Assembly (NCBI GenBank): GCA_949948985.1
Contig: CATLIG010000001.1
Span: 124,001-188,000 of the forward strand
Reading direction: 5' to 3'
DNA: 64,000 nucleotides
From: an uncultured Clostridia bacterium
GTDB taxonomy: Bacteria > Bacillota > Clostridia > Lachnospirales > CAG-274
Part shown: positions 56,039 to 64,000 of the stretch, piece after piece
Position numbering within the stretch: position 1 is the first letter of the stretch
How the letters are laid out: every line of letters starts with the position of its first letter
Translations under genes and position numbers: made by a program
The notes under the pieces: generated by a model
Told to the model about the DNA's origin: nothing
Seen by the model: only the letters and a program-made list of their open reading frames with translations
Databases searched by the model: none

Positions 56039-57418
56039 TTACAGCAAATGCTTTACATCAACAGCGTAGTTCCCTGTAAAACAGGCGTTGCAGAAAGAAA
56101 GGCTTGAATCAGGGGCTATTTTTTCAAGATTTTCAACACTTAAATAATCAAGGCTGTCCGCGCCGATAATCTTTGCCGTTTCCTCAATAGTTTTACTGTT
56201 AGCTATAAGCTCTTCTCTTGATGGAATATCCGTTCCGAAAAAGCACGGCCACGTAAACGGAGGAGATGATATTTTAACGTGAACCTCTTTAGCTCCCGCT
56301 TCTCTTAAAAGCTTTACAATTCTTCCGCTTGTCGTACCTCTTACAATACTGTCGTCAACCATTATAACTCTTTTTCCGCTCACAACGCTTTTAAGCACGT
56401 TAAGTTTCATTTTTACGGCAACTTCCCTGCTTGACTGCTGAGGTTTTATAAATGTACGGCCAATATATTTATTTTTAATAAATCCCATTTCATTAGGAAT
56501 ACCTGAATATTCGGAATATCCAGCGGCGGCACTGAGTCCGGAATCCGGAACCCCGATAACAATGTCAGCTTCGGTTTCTGACTGCTGCGCCAGAAATATT
56601 CCCGCTTTTTTTCTTGCCTCGTGAACTACCTGCCCGTCGACACAGCTATCCGGTCTTGAAAAATATATATGCTCAAAAATGCATAAGCTGGATTTCTGAC
56701 TTTTGCACAATTCCTTATCGGACCTCATTTCTCCGTCCTCAAGTACAATAATCTCCCCTGGCTCAACATCTCTTACAAACTCAGCGTCAATAGAGTCAAA
56801 CGCACAGCTTTCCGATGCGAAAATAACAGCATCGCCTCTTTTCCCCATACAAAGAGGACGAAATCCCCATGGGTCACGGGCGGCTATAAGCTTGTTAGGA
56901 CTCATAACAAGAAGTGAGAACGCGCCTTTGAGCCTGCTCATTACATTTTTGACAGCGCCCTCTATAGAACCCACATTAAGACGTTCTCTGGCGATAAGAT
57001 ACGCGATAATCTCCGTATCAGCCGTAGTCTGGAAAATAGCACCGTTTCTTTCAAGCTCTTTCCTAAGCTCGGCGGTATTTACGATATTTCCGTTGTGAGC
57101 AAGCGCAAGCGTACCTTTTACATAACGGAGAACAAGAGGCTGTACGTTTTCTCTGATACTTCCGCCGGAGGTTGAGTACCTAACATGTCCCACAGCCATA
57201 TTTCCCGGCAGTTTCTGTAAAATTTCCTCATTGAAAACCTCGTTGACAAGACCTATATCCTTGTAATGGGAAATCTCACGGTCTAAATTAACCGCTATTC
57301 CGCAGCCTTCCTGACCTCTGTGCTGAAGCGCCACAAGACCGTAATAGGTTGTGTTGGCGCAGTTTCCGTCAGGATCCCATATACCGAATACTCCGCACTC
57401 TTCATGTAGCTTAGCCAT
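56039..57418 (-). CDS. purF: Amidophosphoribosyltransferase
   Basis: First committed step of purine synthesis: PRPP plus glutamine to phosphoribosylamine. It is 459 residues with a short propeptide, so the glutaminase nucleophile would be Cys8 (MAKLHEECGVFG). The PRPP loop is VIMVDDSIVRGTTSG. I start at ATG 57418 after AAGGAGGAC. Cysteines near the C-terminus (SFCNACFTG) and in the core suggest the Fe-S form. Confidence 0.96.
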   Translation of the reverse strand: MAKLHEECGVFGIWDPDGNCANTTYYGLVALQHRGQEGCGIAVNLDREISHYKDIGLVNEVFNEEILQKLPGNMAVGHVRYSTSGGSIRENVQPLVLRYVKGTLALAHNGNIVNTAELRKELERNGAIFQTTADTEIIAYLIARERLNVGSIEGAVKNVMSRLKGAFSLLVMSPNKLIAARDPWGFRPLCMGKRGDAVIFASESCAFDSIDAEFVRDVEPGEIIVLEDGEMRSDKELCKSQKSSLCIFEHIYFSRPDSCVDGQVVHEARKKAGIFLAQQSETEADIVIGVPDSGLSAAAGYSEYSGIPNEMGFIKNKYIGRTFIKPQQSSREVAVKMKLNVLKSVVSGKRVIMVDDSIVRGTTSGRIVKLLREAGAKEVHVKISSPPFTWPCFFGTDIPSREELIANSKTIEETAKIIGADSLDYLSVENLEKIAPDSSLSFCNACFTGNYAVDVKHLL

Positions 57419-57432
57419 AAATAAAGTCCTCC

Positions 57433-58155
57433 TTAAACTTCTCCATAACATTCTTTAAGTCTGTTCCATACCTCAAAATAGACATCACTGAATTCTCCCA
57501 TATCAAACCTGAATCTATCCTTGTCAAGCTTTTTATTTGTCTCCGCATCCCAAAGACGGCACGTATCCGGTGAAATCTCGTCTGCGAGAACAATTTCTCC
57601 ATTAACATCTTTTCCAAATTCAAGTTTAAAATCAACAAGCCTGATATCCATTTTCAGGAAAATCTTTTTAAGGGATTCATTAATCGCGAAAGCCATTTCC
57701 TTGATAGTCTTAACATCTTCTTCCGTAGCGATTTTTAAAGCGTATGCATGATAAGAATTTATAAGAGGGTCGCCCAACGCGTCGTTTTTATAACTGAATT
57801 CAATAGTCGGCTTGTCAAAAACAACCCCTTCTTCCGACCCGTATCTTTTACAGAAACTTCCCGCGGCAATATTTCTTATAATAACCTCAAGAGGAATAAT
57901 ATCCACTCTTTTAACAAGAGATTCCCTGTCGCTTAATTCCTCGACAAAATGGGTTTTTATGCCGTCTTTTTCAAGAAGTTTAAAAATAGCGTTAGCCATT
58001 TTGTTGTTTATCATACCTTTTCCGTCAAAAAATCCTACTTTCTGACCGTTAAAAGCAGTAGCCGCGTCTTTATACTCAAAAATACAGTATTCCGGACTTT
58101 CTGTCGCATAGACCTTTTTAGCTTTACCGGTATAAAGCAGACTAAGTTTTTTCAT
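57433..58155 (-). CDS. purC: SAICAR synthetase
   Basis: Joins aspartate to CAIR. It is 240 residues, the bacterial size, with LYTGKAKKVYAT, the substrate-loop region VVFDKPTIEFSYKND and LVDFKLEFG. It is the first gene of the pur run. A family A fragment lies at 58178-58221 just upstream of its ribosome site. Confidence 0.96.
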   Translation of the reverse strand: MKKLSLLYTGKAKKVYATESPEYCIFEYKDAATAFNGQKVGFFDGKGMINNKMANAIFKLLEKDGIKTHFVEELSDRESLVKRVDIIPLEVIIRNIAAGSFCKRYGSEEGVVFDKPTIEFSYKNDALGDPLINSYHAYALKIATEEDVKTIKEMAFAINESLKKIFLKMDIRLVDFKLEFGKDVNGEIVLADEISPDTCRLWDAETNKKLDKDRFRFDMGEFSDVYFEVWNRLKECYGEV

Positions 58156-58177
58156 TTTTTTACCTCGCTCTCAAAAT

Positions 58178-58221
58178 TATAGTCAATAACCCTTTGCTCA
58201 TTTTCAAGTTGATTGACTATA
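58178..58221. mobile_element. Family A internal-deletion copy A14
   Basis: TATAGTCAATAACC is joined directly to GCTCATTTTCAAGTTGATTGACTATA; 44 bp remain. Confidence 0.65.
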
Positions 58222-58436
58222 AAACCCAATTTTTATATTCGCAAAACCGCCGACCGGTTAATCTTCACACCAATAAATCAGCGTTTTCTCATATATAACT
58301 ATAACACAACTGTCAGAAAAAATCCACACATAATTTGTTAAAATTATAAATATATGAAACATTTTTTAAAAGGAACGCATATACTTTACTAAGGAAACAC
58401 TGATTAATCCAATTTCAGCGAAAATTTAATTTCGCC

Positions 58437-58644
58437 TATAGTCAATCAGCTTAAAAATGAGCAAAAGGAAGCGATATAAAAATTATTTTCGCAAGACAGT
58501 GGAAGGAGAGCGCAGCCGTAGCCTACGCCAACTGACTGGGACGCATAGGCGAGCAGCAAAGCATAGCTTTGTGACCAGCCACTAACAAAGCGAAAAGGAT
58601 TTTTAGCCGCTGAATTTGTTCAATTTTTAAGTTGATTGACTATA
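58437..58644. mobile_element. Family A element, long type, copy A10 (208 bp), with empty site nearby
   Basis: TATAGTCAATCAGCTTAAAAA and TTTTTAAGTTGATTGACTATA. The flanking sequence (AAAATTTAATTTCGCCTA and TCAGCAAAATCTGCACTTATC) is found uninterrupted at about 62606-62645. Confidence 0.9.
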
Positions 58645-58756
58645 TCAGCAAAATCTGCACTTATCTGTCAATTTGCCAGTTTCCGACGAGGTCTAAAGAA
58701 CAAAACGCCTTTCGTTAAAATATATAATAAAATATTTTTTCTTTTTATGCCGAAAT
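58645..58756. repeat. Shared flank and family E-like half, copy E3
   Basis: TCAGCAAAATCTGCACTTATC and TGTCAATTTGCCAGTTTCC recur at 62626-62663. The following AAAGAACAAAACGCCTTTCG ... CCGAAATTGCTGTAA matches copy E5. Confidence 0.6.
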
Positions 58757-58819
58757 TGCTGTAAACAGGTCTATATCAATCGGTGTTTCCGCAATATTTA
58801 AAATTTATGGAGGTAGTCT

Positions 58820-59575
58820 ATGTATCCTTACACAAATCAATTCAACAGATTTTCAACTCAGAACAAATCAAAAAACATTGGCCGCCGCAACGCATTTATG
58901 GCTAATTCAACCGTTTCACATCAAAACATTTCAAATCAGCCGTCGCCTCAAAAAAGACCTTCCGCAAGACCTTTTACAGAATTTTTTAATTTTTCCGGAC
59001 AAAATCAAATTCATACTGCCGAATACTCTAACTCCCAAATATCTCCTGATAATGAGAAAATAACCGGTCCTGATTATCAGAATCAGGATATGAATTCAGA
59101 TTTTGAAGAAAACGACTCGGATAAAGACGTCTGTGACGAGGTAAACACATATATACTGAAAATGCTGATAGAGGCTATAAAAGACGAGATAAAAGACGCT
59201 CATTATTATGATGAGATAGCCAAAACGCTTACTGACGAGGACGATAGTAAAATATTTCATAAAATGCATCACGATGAGGATAAACATAGAAAAATATTTT
59301 CAGAGATATTCGAGATGTTAACCGGTGAGGAACCTTCTTTGGAAGAAATCCAGCCGGATTATAAGCAAGTATCCGAAAATATGCCGGAAAATTTCGCTCA
59401 GTCTATATTTGACGAATTAAGCGCTGTAGAATTTTACCGTAAATTATATTTTGCTTTTTTAAATACTGAAATCAGGGATTCTCTTTTTGAGATAATAACA
59501 GATGAACAGGGTCACGCTCAAATTTTAAATTATATGTACTCAAAATATACAAACCCATCAAACTATAGCAATTAA
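58820..59575 (+). CDS. Ferritin-like (rubrerythrin-type) protein with disordered N-terminus
   Basis: A 251-residue protein. The first 105 residues are Asn/Gln/Ser/Pro-rich and probably disordered. The remainder is a four-helix bundle with di-iron-type E/H residues (LIEAIKDEIKDAHYYDEIA, FHKMHHDEDKHRKIF, IFDELSAVEFYRKLY, IITDEQGHAQIL), as in ferritin-like proteins of spore formers. Its iron or oxidant substrate is unknown. The ribosome site GGAGGTAG precedes ATG 58820. The last codons (Tyr-Ser-Asn and TAA) are read from family B copy B6, so the C-terminus was set by the repeat. Confidence 0.85.
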   Translation: MYPYTNQFNRFSTQNKSKNIGRRNAFMANSTVSHQNISNQPSPQKRPSARPFTEFFNFSGQNQIHTAEYSNSQISPDNEKITGPDYQNQDMNSDFEENDSDKDVCDEVNTYILKMLIEAIKDEIKDAHYYDEIAKTLTDEDDSKIFHKMHHDEDKHRKIFSEIFEMLTGEEPSLEEIQPDYKQVSENMPENFAQSIFDELSAVEFYRKLYFAFLNTEIRDSLFEIITDEQGHAQILNYMYSKYTNPSNYSN

Positions 59576-59666
59576 CAAAATTTTTAGTACAAAACAATTA
59601 AAGAATTTCTTGATGCGTCAGATTTTATTAAATATCATTTGTTCATTCTTTTATTGTTTCGCTATA
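59564..59666. mobile_element. Family B element, copy B6, overlapping a stop codon
   Basis: TATAGCAATTAACAAAATTTTTAG and AATGTTCATTCTTTTATTG-type sequence in reverse orientation (TTCATTCTTTTATTGTTTCGCTATA at the right). Confidence 0.7.
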
Positions 59667-59782
59667 GTTATATTAACATAAATAAACCCGTTTAAAACCA
59701 CGGCAAATCGTACCAAAATTCTGAAAAAAGAATTATCGTCAGCCAAAACCGCTTATTTTTTAAGTTATGGCAATTCTCAGAA

Positions 59783-60000
59783 CTTTCAGCACGAAACAAC
59801 AAAACAATTCCTTGATATATGGTTTTATAGTCAATCAACTTGAAAATGAGAAAAATTAGGCTGGCTAAAAATTATTTTTGCAAGGCAAAGTTGGGAGGAC
59901 ATATCCAAATGCCTATGCCAACCATCGGCAATACAACAAAAAAGATTTTTAACCGCCAAACTTACTTATTTTTAGGTTGATTGACTATATTTAATATTTC
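59783..60000. repeat. Family B remnant (B7) split by family A copy A11
   Basis: TTATGGCAATTCTCAGAACTTTCAGCACGAAACAAC ... CCTTGATATATGGTTTTA | A11 | TTTAATATTTC. The left and right pieces would join as a family B core. Confidence 0.55.
59826..59989. mobile_element. Family A element, copy A11 (164 bp), nested in B7
   Basis: TATAGTCAATCAACTTGAAAATGAG and TTTTTAGGTTGATTGACTATA. The interior is a diverged short type. Confidence 0.85.
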
Positions 60001-60093
60001 TTTCAAAATCCTACAGCAATTCCTTAAATGTCAGAAAAAAATTATTTTTCTTTATTTACGAAATTGCCGCAATGATGTGGTTTCGAAAGAAGT
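59996..60093. mobile_element. Family E element, copy E2
   Basis: TTCTTTCAAAATCCTACAGCAATTCC and GAAATTGCCGCAATGATGTGGTTTCGAAAGAAG around a AAAAAAATTATTTTTC core. Confidence 0.7.
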
Positions 60094-60282
60094 ATATTCA
60101 TTATTTTTGTTTCGCTGTAATTTACCATAAAGTTCTTTCACCCTCTTTCTTTCAGGAAATGGGGCAGTTTTGTAAAACCCTCTGATTCTGAAAATTTTTC
60201 AAAAAATCAAATTGCTATGTTGCTATAATTTTGATTTTAGAATATAATAAAATTAATGTTTTGTGAAAATCAGCGGAATATA

Positions 60283-60446
60283 TATAGTCAATCAACTTGA
60301 AAATGAGAAAAATGAGGTGAGCTAAAAATTATTTTTGCAATGAGGCGGAGGGAAAGCATAGCCGACTGCCTATGCCGACCGACGGCAACACGGCAAAAAG
60401 GATTTTTTGCCGCCGAACTTACTTATTTTTAAGTTGATTGACTATA
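60283..60446. mobile_element. Family A element, copy A12 (164 bp)
   Basis: TATAGTCAATCAACTTGAAAATGAG and TTTTTAAGTTGATTGACTATA; upstream of ddl. Confidence 0.87.
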
Positions 60447-60543
60447 ATACTGATTAACTCAAAAACTTAAAATAATAAAAAAGATAAAGCACTGTTTTTT
60501 ATAAACAGACATTCTCATAAATATTGAAAAGAGGTATGTGTAA

Positions 60544-61629
60544 ATGAGTAAAAAAGTGGTTGCGGTTTTATTCGGCGGACAATCGTCGGAGCATGAAATA
60601 TCAAAAATATCGGCGGCGACAATAATTTCAGCTTTGGATACGGAAAAATATTACGTTATGCCAATATATATTACAGAGGACGGACGCTGGCTTATATACG
60701 ACGGCCCCGCCCAGAATATCACAACCGGAAAATGGGAAAAATACTCGGCGAGGGTAATATTAAGTCCTGATACAGAACATCACGGTCTTTTAAGAATTAT
60801 CGGAAATAAATTTAAAACAATTCCTGTTGACGTGGCGATACCCGTTCTTCATGGAAAATTCGGCGAGGACGGAACAATACAAGGCCTTTTGGAACTTGCT
60901 GGGATACCTTATGTCGGATGTGGAGTACTCTCATCAAGCGTTTCAATGGATAAGTCGTATACAAAAATAATAGCCGAAAGCATAGGCGTATCTCAGGCAA
61001 AATACACCGTAATATACCGGCATATTTTTGAGGAAGCGTCTGATGAGGGAAAAAATAAAATACTTGAGGAAACAGAAAATAAACTTTCTTACCCCTATTT
61101 TGTAAAACCAGCAAATGCCGGCTCTTCCGTAGGTATAACAAAAGTAAATAACCGTGAAGAGCTCAAAGACGCCATAGCTTTGGCATGCGAACATGACAAG
61201 ACGATAATCATAGAAGAAACTATAATAGGAAAAGAAGTTGAATGCGGTGTCTTGGGTGGTGACGAATTGCTTGTATCCTGTGTCGGAGAGGTATTTTCCG
61301 CCGATGAGTCCGACTTTTATGATTTTGACGCCAAGTATAATAATAAAAACTCAAAAACAGTTATACCGGCAGAAATTGATGATAATATATCCGATGAAAT
61401 AAGAAGTCTTGCCGCTAAAATCTTTACGGCGCTTGACGGGTATGGGCTGGCTAGAGTTGATTTCTTTATTGAGGACGGTACAAACAGGGTTATATTCAAC
61501 GAAATGAACACATTCCCCGGTTTTACTCCTATAAGTATGTATCATATGCTTTTTGAGGCAAGCGGAATAGATATGGAAAGCCTTCTTGACAAACTAATCG
61601 AGCTTGGACTTGACAGATATGACAGATAG
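60544..61629 (+). CDS. ddl: D-alanine-D-alanine ligase
   Basis: An ATP-grasp ligase making the D-Ala-D-Ala end of the peptidoglycan stem. It is 361 residues with LFGGQSSEHEISKISA (N-terminal Glu), HGKFGEDGTIQGLLELAGIPYVGCG, YPYFVKPANAGSSVGI, and the omega-loop DFDAKY. The retained Tyr in AKY indicates D-Ala specificity rather than the D-lactate (Phe) type, so no intrinsic vancomycin-resistance signature is seen. The ribosome site GAGGTATG precedes ATG 60544. It forms an operon with murI. Confidence 0.96.
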   Translation: MSKKVVAVLFGGQSSEHEISKISAATIISALDTEKYYVMPIYITEDGRWLIYDGPAQNITTGKWEKYSARVILSPDTEHHGLLRIIGNKFKTIPVDVAIPVLHGKFGEDGTIQGLLELAGIPYVGCGVLSSSVSMDKSYTKIIAESIGVSQAKYTVIYRHIFEEASDEGKNKILEETENKLSYPYFVKPANAGSSVGITKVNNREELKDAIALACEHDKTIIIEETIIGKEVECGVLGGDELLVSCVGEVFSADESDFYDFDAKYNNKNSKTVIPAEIDDNISDEIRSLAAKIFTALDGYGLARVDFFIEDGTNRVIFNEMNTFPGFTPISMYHMLFEASGIDMESLLDKLIELGLDRYDR

Positions 61630-61640
61630 AAGGTGAGCAT

Positions 61641-62435
61641 ATGGATAACAGACCTATTGGCATTTTTGATTCCGGAGTAGGAGGTCTTACAGTCGTAAAA
61701 CAAATTATAAAAGCCCTTCCAAATGAGGATATAATATATTTCGGCGATACGGCAAGAGTTCCTTACGGCTCAAAGACAAAAGAAACCGTAACAAATTTTT
61801 CTGCTCAGATTATAAGATTTCTTTTGTCTAAAAACGTAAAAACAATAATAATAGCCTGCAACACCGTGAGCTCCAATTCTTACGATGAGCTTATAAAAAT
61901 GTTTGACCTGCCTATAATAGAAGTTGTTACTCCCGGAGTAGAAGCGTGTCTTAATGCCACTAAAAATAAAATTGTAGGCATAATCGGCACTGAAGCCACT
62001 GTAAAAAGCGGAGCGTATGAAAAAAAAATCAGACAAAAAGACAATAATATAAAAGTTTACTCAAAAGCCTGTCCTCTTTTTGTTCCTTTAGCAGAGGAAG
62101 GCTGGACAGATAATGACATATCCCGTCAGACGGCTGAAATTTATTTAAGGGATTTAACCGAGAAAAACATAGATTCAATAATTCTCGGCTGTACACATTA
62201 CCCTCTGCTGAAAAAATGTATAGGAAAAGTCGTCGGCGAAGCGGTAACAATTATAGACCCCGCCAAAACCGCCGCTAAAAAAACAAAGAACTACTTGGAT
62301 AAACACGGTATGCTTGGAAAAAACAACGGAAATTTATCTTTTTACGTAAGTGACAATACTGAGAAATTTTCGTTTATATGCAACACAGTACTAAAAAAAA
62401 CCTGTACCGCTGAAAAAGTAGACTTGGAAAAATAG
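61641..62435 (+). CDS. murI: Glutamate racemase
   Basis: Supplies D-glutamate for peptidoglycan. It is 264 residues with IGIFDSGVGGLTVV, catalytic cysteines in IACNTVSSNSYD and LGCTHYPLL, and FGDTARVPYG. It follows ddl after 11 bp. Its stop codon TAG is part of the family C end TAGACCTGTTT (copy C8), so a repeat defines the end of this gene as well. Confidence 0.96.
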   Translation: MDNRPIGIFDSGVGGLTVVKQIIKALPNEDIIYFGDTARVPYGSKTKETVTNFSAQIIRFLLSKNVKTIIIACNTVSSNSYDELIKMFDLPIIEVVTPGVEACLNATKNKIVGIIGTEATVKSGAYEKKIRQKDNNIKVYSKACPLFVPLAEEGWTDNDISRQTAEIYLRDLTEKNIDSIILGCTHYPLLKKCIGKVVGEAVTIIDPAKTAAKKTKNYLDKHGMLGKNNGNLSFYVSDNTEKFSFICNTVLKKTCTAEKVDLEK

Positions 62436-62513
62436 ACCTGTTTAAAACCCCGTGACAGCGATTGACAAAAAAACTATTGTCAATTGCTGTCACGGGGTTA
62501 TCATACAGGTCTA
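62433..62513. mobile_element. Family C element, copy C8, overlapping the murI stop
   Basis: TAGACCTGTTTAAAACCCCGTGACAGC and GCTGTCACGGGGTTATCATACAGGTCTA; a near-perfect 81-bp palindrome which could also terminate ddl-murI transcripts. Confidence 0.8.
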
Positions 62514-62529
62514 TTTTTTCGCTGCTGAA

Positions 62530-62559
62530 CTCGTTCAATTTTTAAGTTGATTGACTATA
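62530..62559. repeat. Family A right end only, copy A13
   Basis: CTCGTTCAATTTTTAAGTTGATTGACTATA without a left end; the long-type right flank is recognisable. Confidence 0.6.
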
Positions 62560-62605
62560 TGCTTTATTAAACTTTCTTGAAATACCACTGCGAGTATTAC
62601 GGAGA

Positions 62606-62727
62606 AAATTTAATTTTGCCTATCAGCAAAATCTACACTTATCTGTCAATTTGCCAGTTTCCAAGGAGTTCTAATAAATTTCTTTCGAAAAACCGCAATA
62701 ATTGCGCGGTTTTCAAAAGAAGTCCAA
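62606..62727. repeat. Empty site for A10 plus family E-like hairpin, copy E4
   Basis: AAAATTTAATTTTGCCTATCAG and CAAAATCTACACTTATC show the uninterrupted form of the A10 target. It is followed by TTTCTTTCGAAAAACCGC and GCGGTTTTCAAAAGAAG, a strong hairpin. Confidence 0.65.
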
Positions 62728-62837
62728 TATACTTGTTCAATCAGGTCTATTCCTTCCATTTGCCTCATATAATTATAGCAATCCACAATATTATTTTGGG
62801 ATAATACCATAATTTAAGCAATTCCGGAGGTGGAAAC

Positions 62838-63797
62838 ATGGAAAATTTAAAACCTGAAATTACAAAAGGCTTTGAAATAATCCCTAAATCCATAATAAAA
62901 TCAAAACATTCTTATATATGCAAAACAAGCTCAGGCACAAAAGTAATTCAGAAAACAACCGCTAAAGAAAATGCCCTTGTATTCGCCAATAAGCTTAAAA
63001 CAAAGCTTGAGGAACAAGGTTATCCCATATATGATAAATTTTACATATCCACACAAAATCTTCCGTATTTTGTGTGTGACGGGGAAAAATATATTATGAC
63101 GGATTACAAAGACCTTGTCGACTCTGATTTTTCTGACGGTGAGGATGTAAAAAAAGTTATACTGGCGACAGCCCGTTTTCACCGTATTTCAAAAAACATT
63201 GATATAATGCCCGAAATAAAACCGAGTATTTTGAATACTTATAGAAAACAGCTTGCAAATTTTAAAAACATAAAAAAGAGTATTTCATCAAAAAGCAGTT
63301 TTTCGGAATTAGATGTAATTTTTATAAAAAATTATGATTATTTTTTTAAAAAGGCTGTAAACGCTATTGATTTGCTAAGTGATTTTTTTGAAAATTCCGA
63401 TTTTACAAAAAATCTGCGTACTTTATGCCACAACAATATAAAAGAAGAAACCGCTGTAAAACACAAAAACTCAATGAGTCTTATCTCATTTGAAAATGTT
63501 TCAAACGAACTGTTTTTATCAGATTTTTCGGATATAATAAACCGCTATGTTAGAAAGCACACTCCCCCTGCTTTAAGCTTCGAGTCGATTTTAGAAACAT
63601 ATTTTAAAGTAAATACTATTTCCGATAAAGAAATAAAAATTTTGCAGGCAATATTAAAATTTCCTGCAAAATATATAAAAATATGCTGTGATTTTTATTC
63701 AAAAGGTATGCCCTTTGTTCCAAATTCTGTTGTAAATCATCTAAAATGTATAATTACACAAAAAAATATTTATGAAAATTACACAAAATGTCTTTAA
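62838..63797 (+). CDS. CotS-like spore coat / kinase-fold protein
   Basis: A 319-residue protein with the layout of the CotS/YutH/YsxE family, which share the aminoglycoside phosphotransferase/protein kinase fold and are found in spore coats. The N-terminal part (YICKTSSGTKVIQKT, YPIYDKFYIS, YFVCDGEKYIMTDY) fits the ATP-lobe pattern. The catalytic loop reads LCHNNIKEE where active enzymes have HxDxxxxN, so the catalytic Asp is lost and the protein is probably a pseudokinase. The ribosome site GGAGGTGG precedes ATG 62838. The assignment rests on pattern only. Confidence 0.7.
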   Translation: MENLKPEITKGFEIIPKSIIKSKHSYICKTSSGTKVIQKTTAKENALVFANKLKTKLEEQGYPIYDKFYISTQNLPYFVCDGEKYIMTDYKDLVDSDFSDGEDVKKVILATARFHRISKNIDIMPEIKPSILNTYRKQLANFKNIKKSISSKSSFSELDVIFIKNYDYFFKKAVNAIDLLSDFFENSDFTKNLRTLCHNNIKEETAVKHKNSMSLISFENVSNELFLSDFSDIINRYVRKHTPPALSFESILETYFKVNTISDKEIKILQAILKFPAKYIKICCDFYSKGMPFVPNSVVNHLKCIITQKNIYENYTKCL

Positions 63798-63854
63798 TTA
63801 CATATGTTATATCGGTCGCCGAAAAAAAATTTTTATAAAATTTTATATATAGTA

Positions 63855-63884
63855 CTTGTCTTTTTCACTTTTTTTTGATAAAAT
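63855..63884 (+). promoter_or_regulatory. Possible promoter at the right edge
   Basis: TTGTCT and TAAAAT are separated by 17 bp in AT-rich sequence; a gene may begin beyond the window. Confidence 0.3.
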
Positions 63885-64000
63885 TATATCAATAGGTTAA
63901 ATTTAACTGTATCGAACAGGTTCAATATTATAACATTCAGATAAATATTCTATAACTATACCAGAATTAATATGAAATTATAAATATATCGCGACAGATA

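Noticed and set aside
58222-58436. Purine riboswitch before purC
   Set aside because: The characteristic three-way junction loops were not visible in this stretch.
60544-61629. Vancomycin-type D-Ala-D-lactate ligase
   Set aside because: The omega-loop keeps the Tyr of AKY, as in ordinary D-Ala-D-Ala ligases.

Overview
The window comes from a low-GC, spore-forming member of the Clostridia. The evidence is AT-rich DNA, strong AGGAGG ribosome binding sites, the N-terminal L27 extension with its Prp protease next door, a lipoprotein–alanine racemase–MazF locus like the C. difficile gerS–alr2 region, a spore-type LysM–GH18 protein, a CotS-like protein, accessory genes of the WalRK regulon, and many S-layer (SLH) proteins. 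Two cohesin–SLH proteins and an Ig-repeat surface protein suggest a gut fibre or pectin degrader. A Monoglobus-like organism is my guess; a 16S or whole-genome comparison would be needed to confirm it.

Layout. 1-10 kb: the 5' end of a large secreted Ig-repeat protein, tRNA-Leu(CAG), two LCP cell-wall ligases, orphan mazF, alr, a GerS-like lipoprotein, a DUF115/MptE-like protein and a FlgN-like protein. 10-20 kb: rplJ-rplL with an L10 leader, an N-acetylmuramoyl-L-alanine amidase, a LysM-GH18 protein, a serine hydrolase, and an aroE-comFB-aroK-aroQ-efp cluster. 20-28 kb: yqeG, two tandem cohesin-SLH genes, then rpmG-secE-nusG-rplK-rplA and rplU-prp-rpmA with their RNA leaders. 28-40 kb: CheW-like and CheC proteins, rlmH, walJ, murA, an ECF S-component, walI-walH with an exported partner, pyrG and an S41 protease. 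41-49 kb: two large SLH proteins, an ANTAR regulator and glnA. 50-64 kb: a small XRE regulator, gdhA, purA-purB-purF-purC, a ferritin-like protein, ddl-murI and a CotS-like protein.

The genes are mostly housekeeping. Cell-wall precursor and surface functions (alr, ddl, murI, murA, LCP, SLH), translation, and nitrogen/purine metabolism (glnA, gdhA, pur) dominate.

The most unusual feature is not a gene. Nearly every intergenic gap is filled by one or more of at least five families of short, palindromic, MITE-like repeats, called A to E here. Family A has ends TATAGTCAATCAACTTG, comes in two size classes (about 165 and 200 bp), and is seen inserted into copies of other families with TA target duplications. 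Empty sites for two of these insertions are present in the same window. Family C (AGACCTGTTNAATAACC ends) is seen nested in family B with a direct repeat. At least four genes take their stop codon, and some their last residues, from a repeat end. No transposase is visible, so the elements appear non-autonomous.
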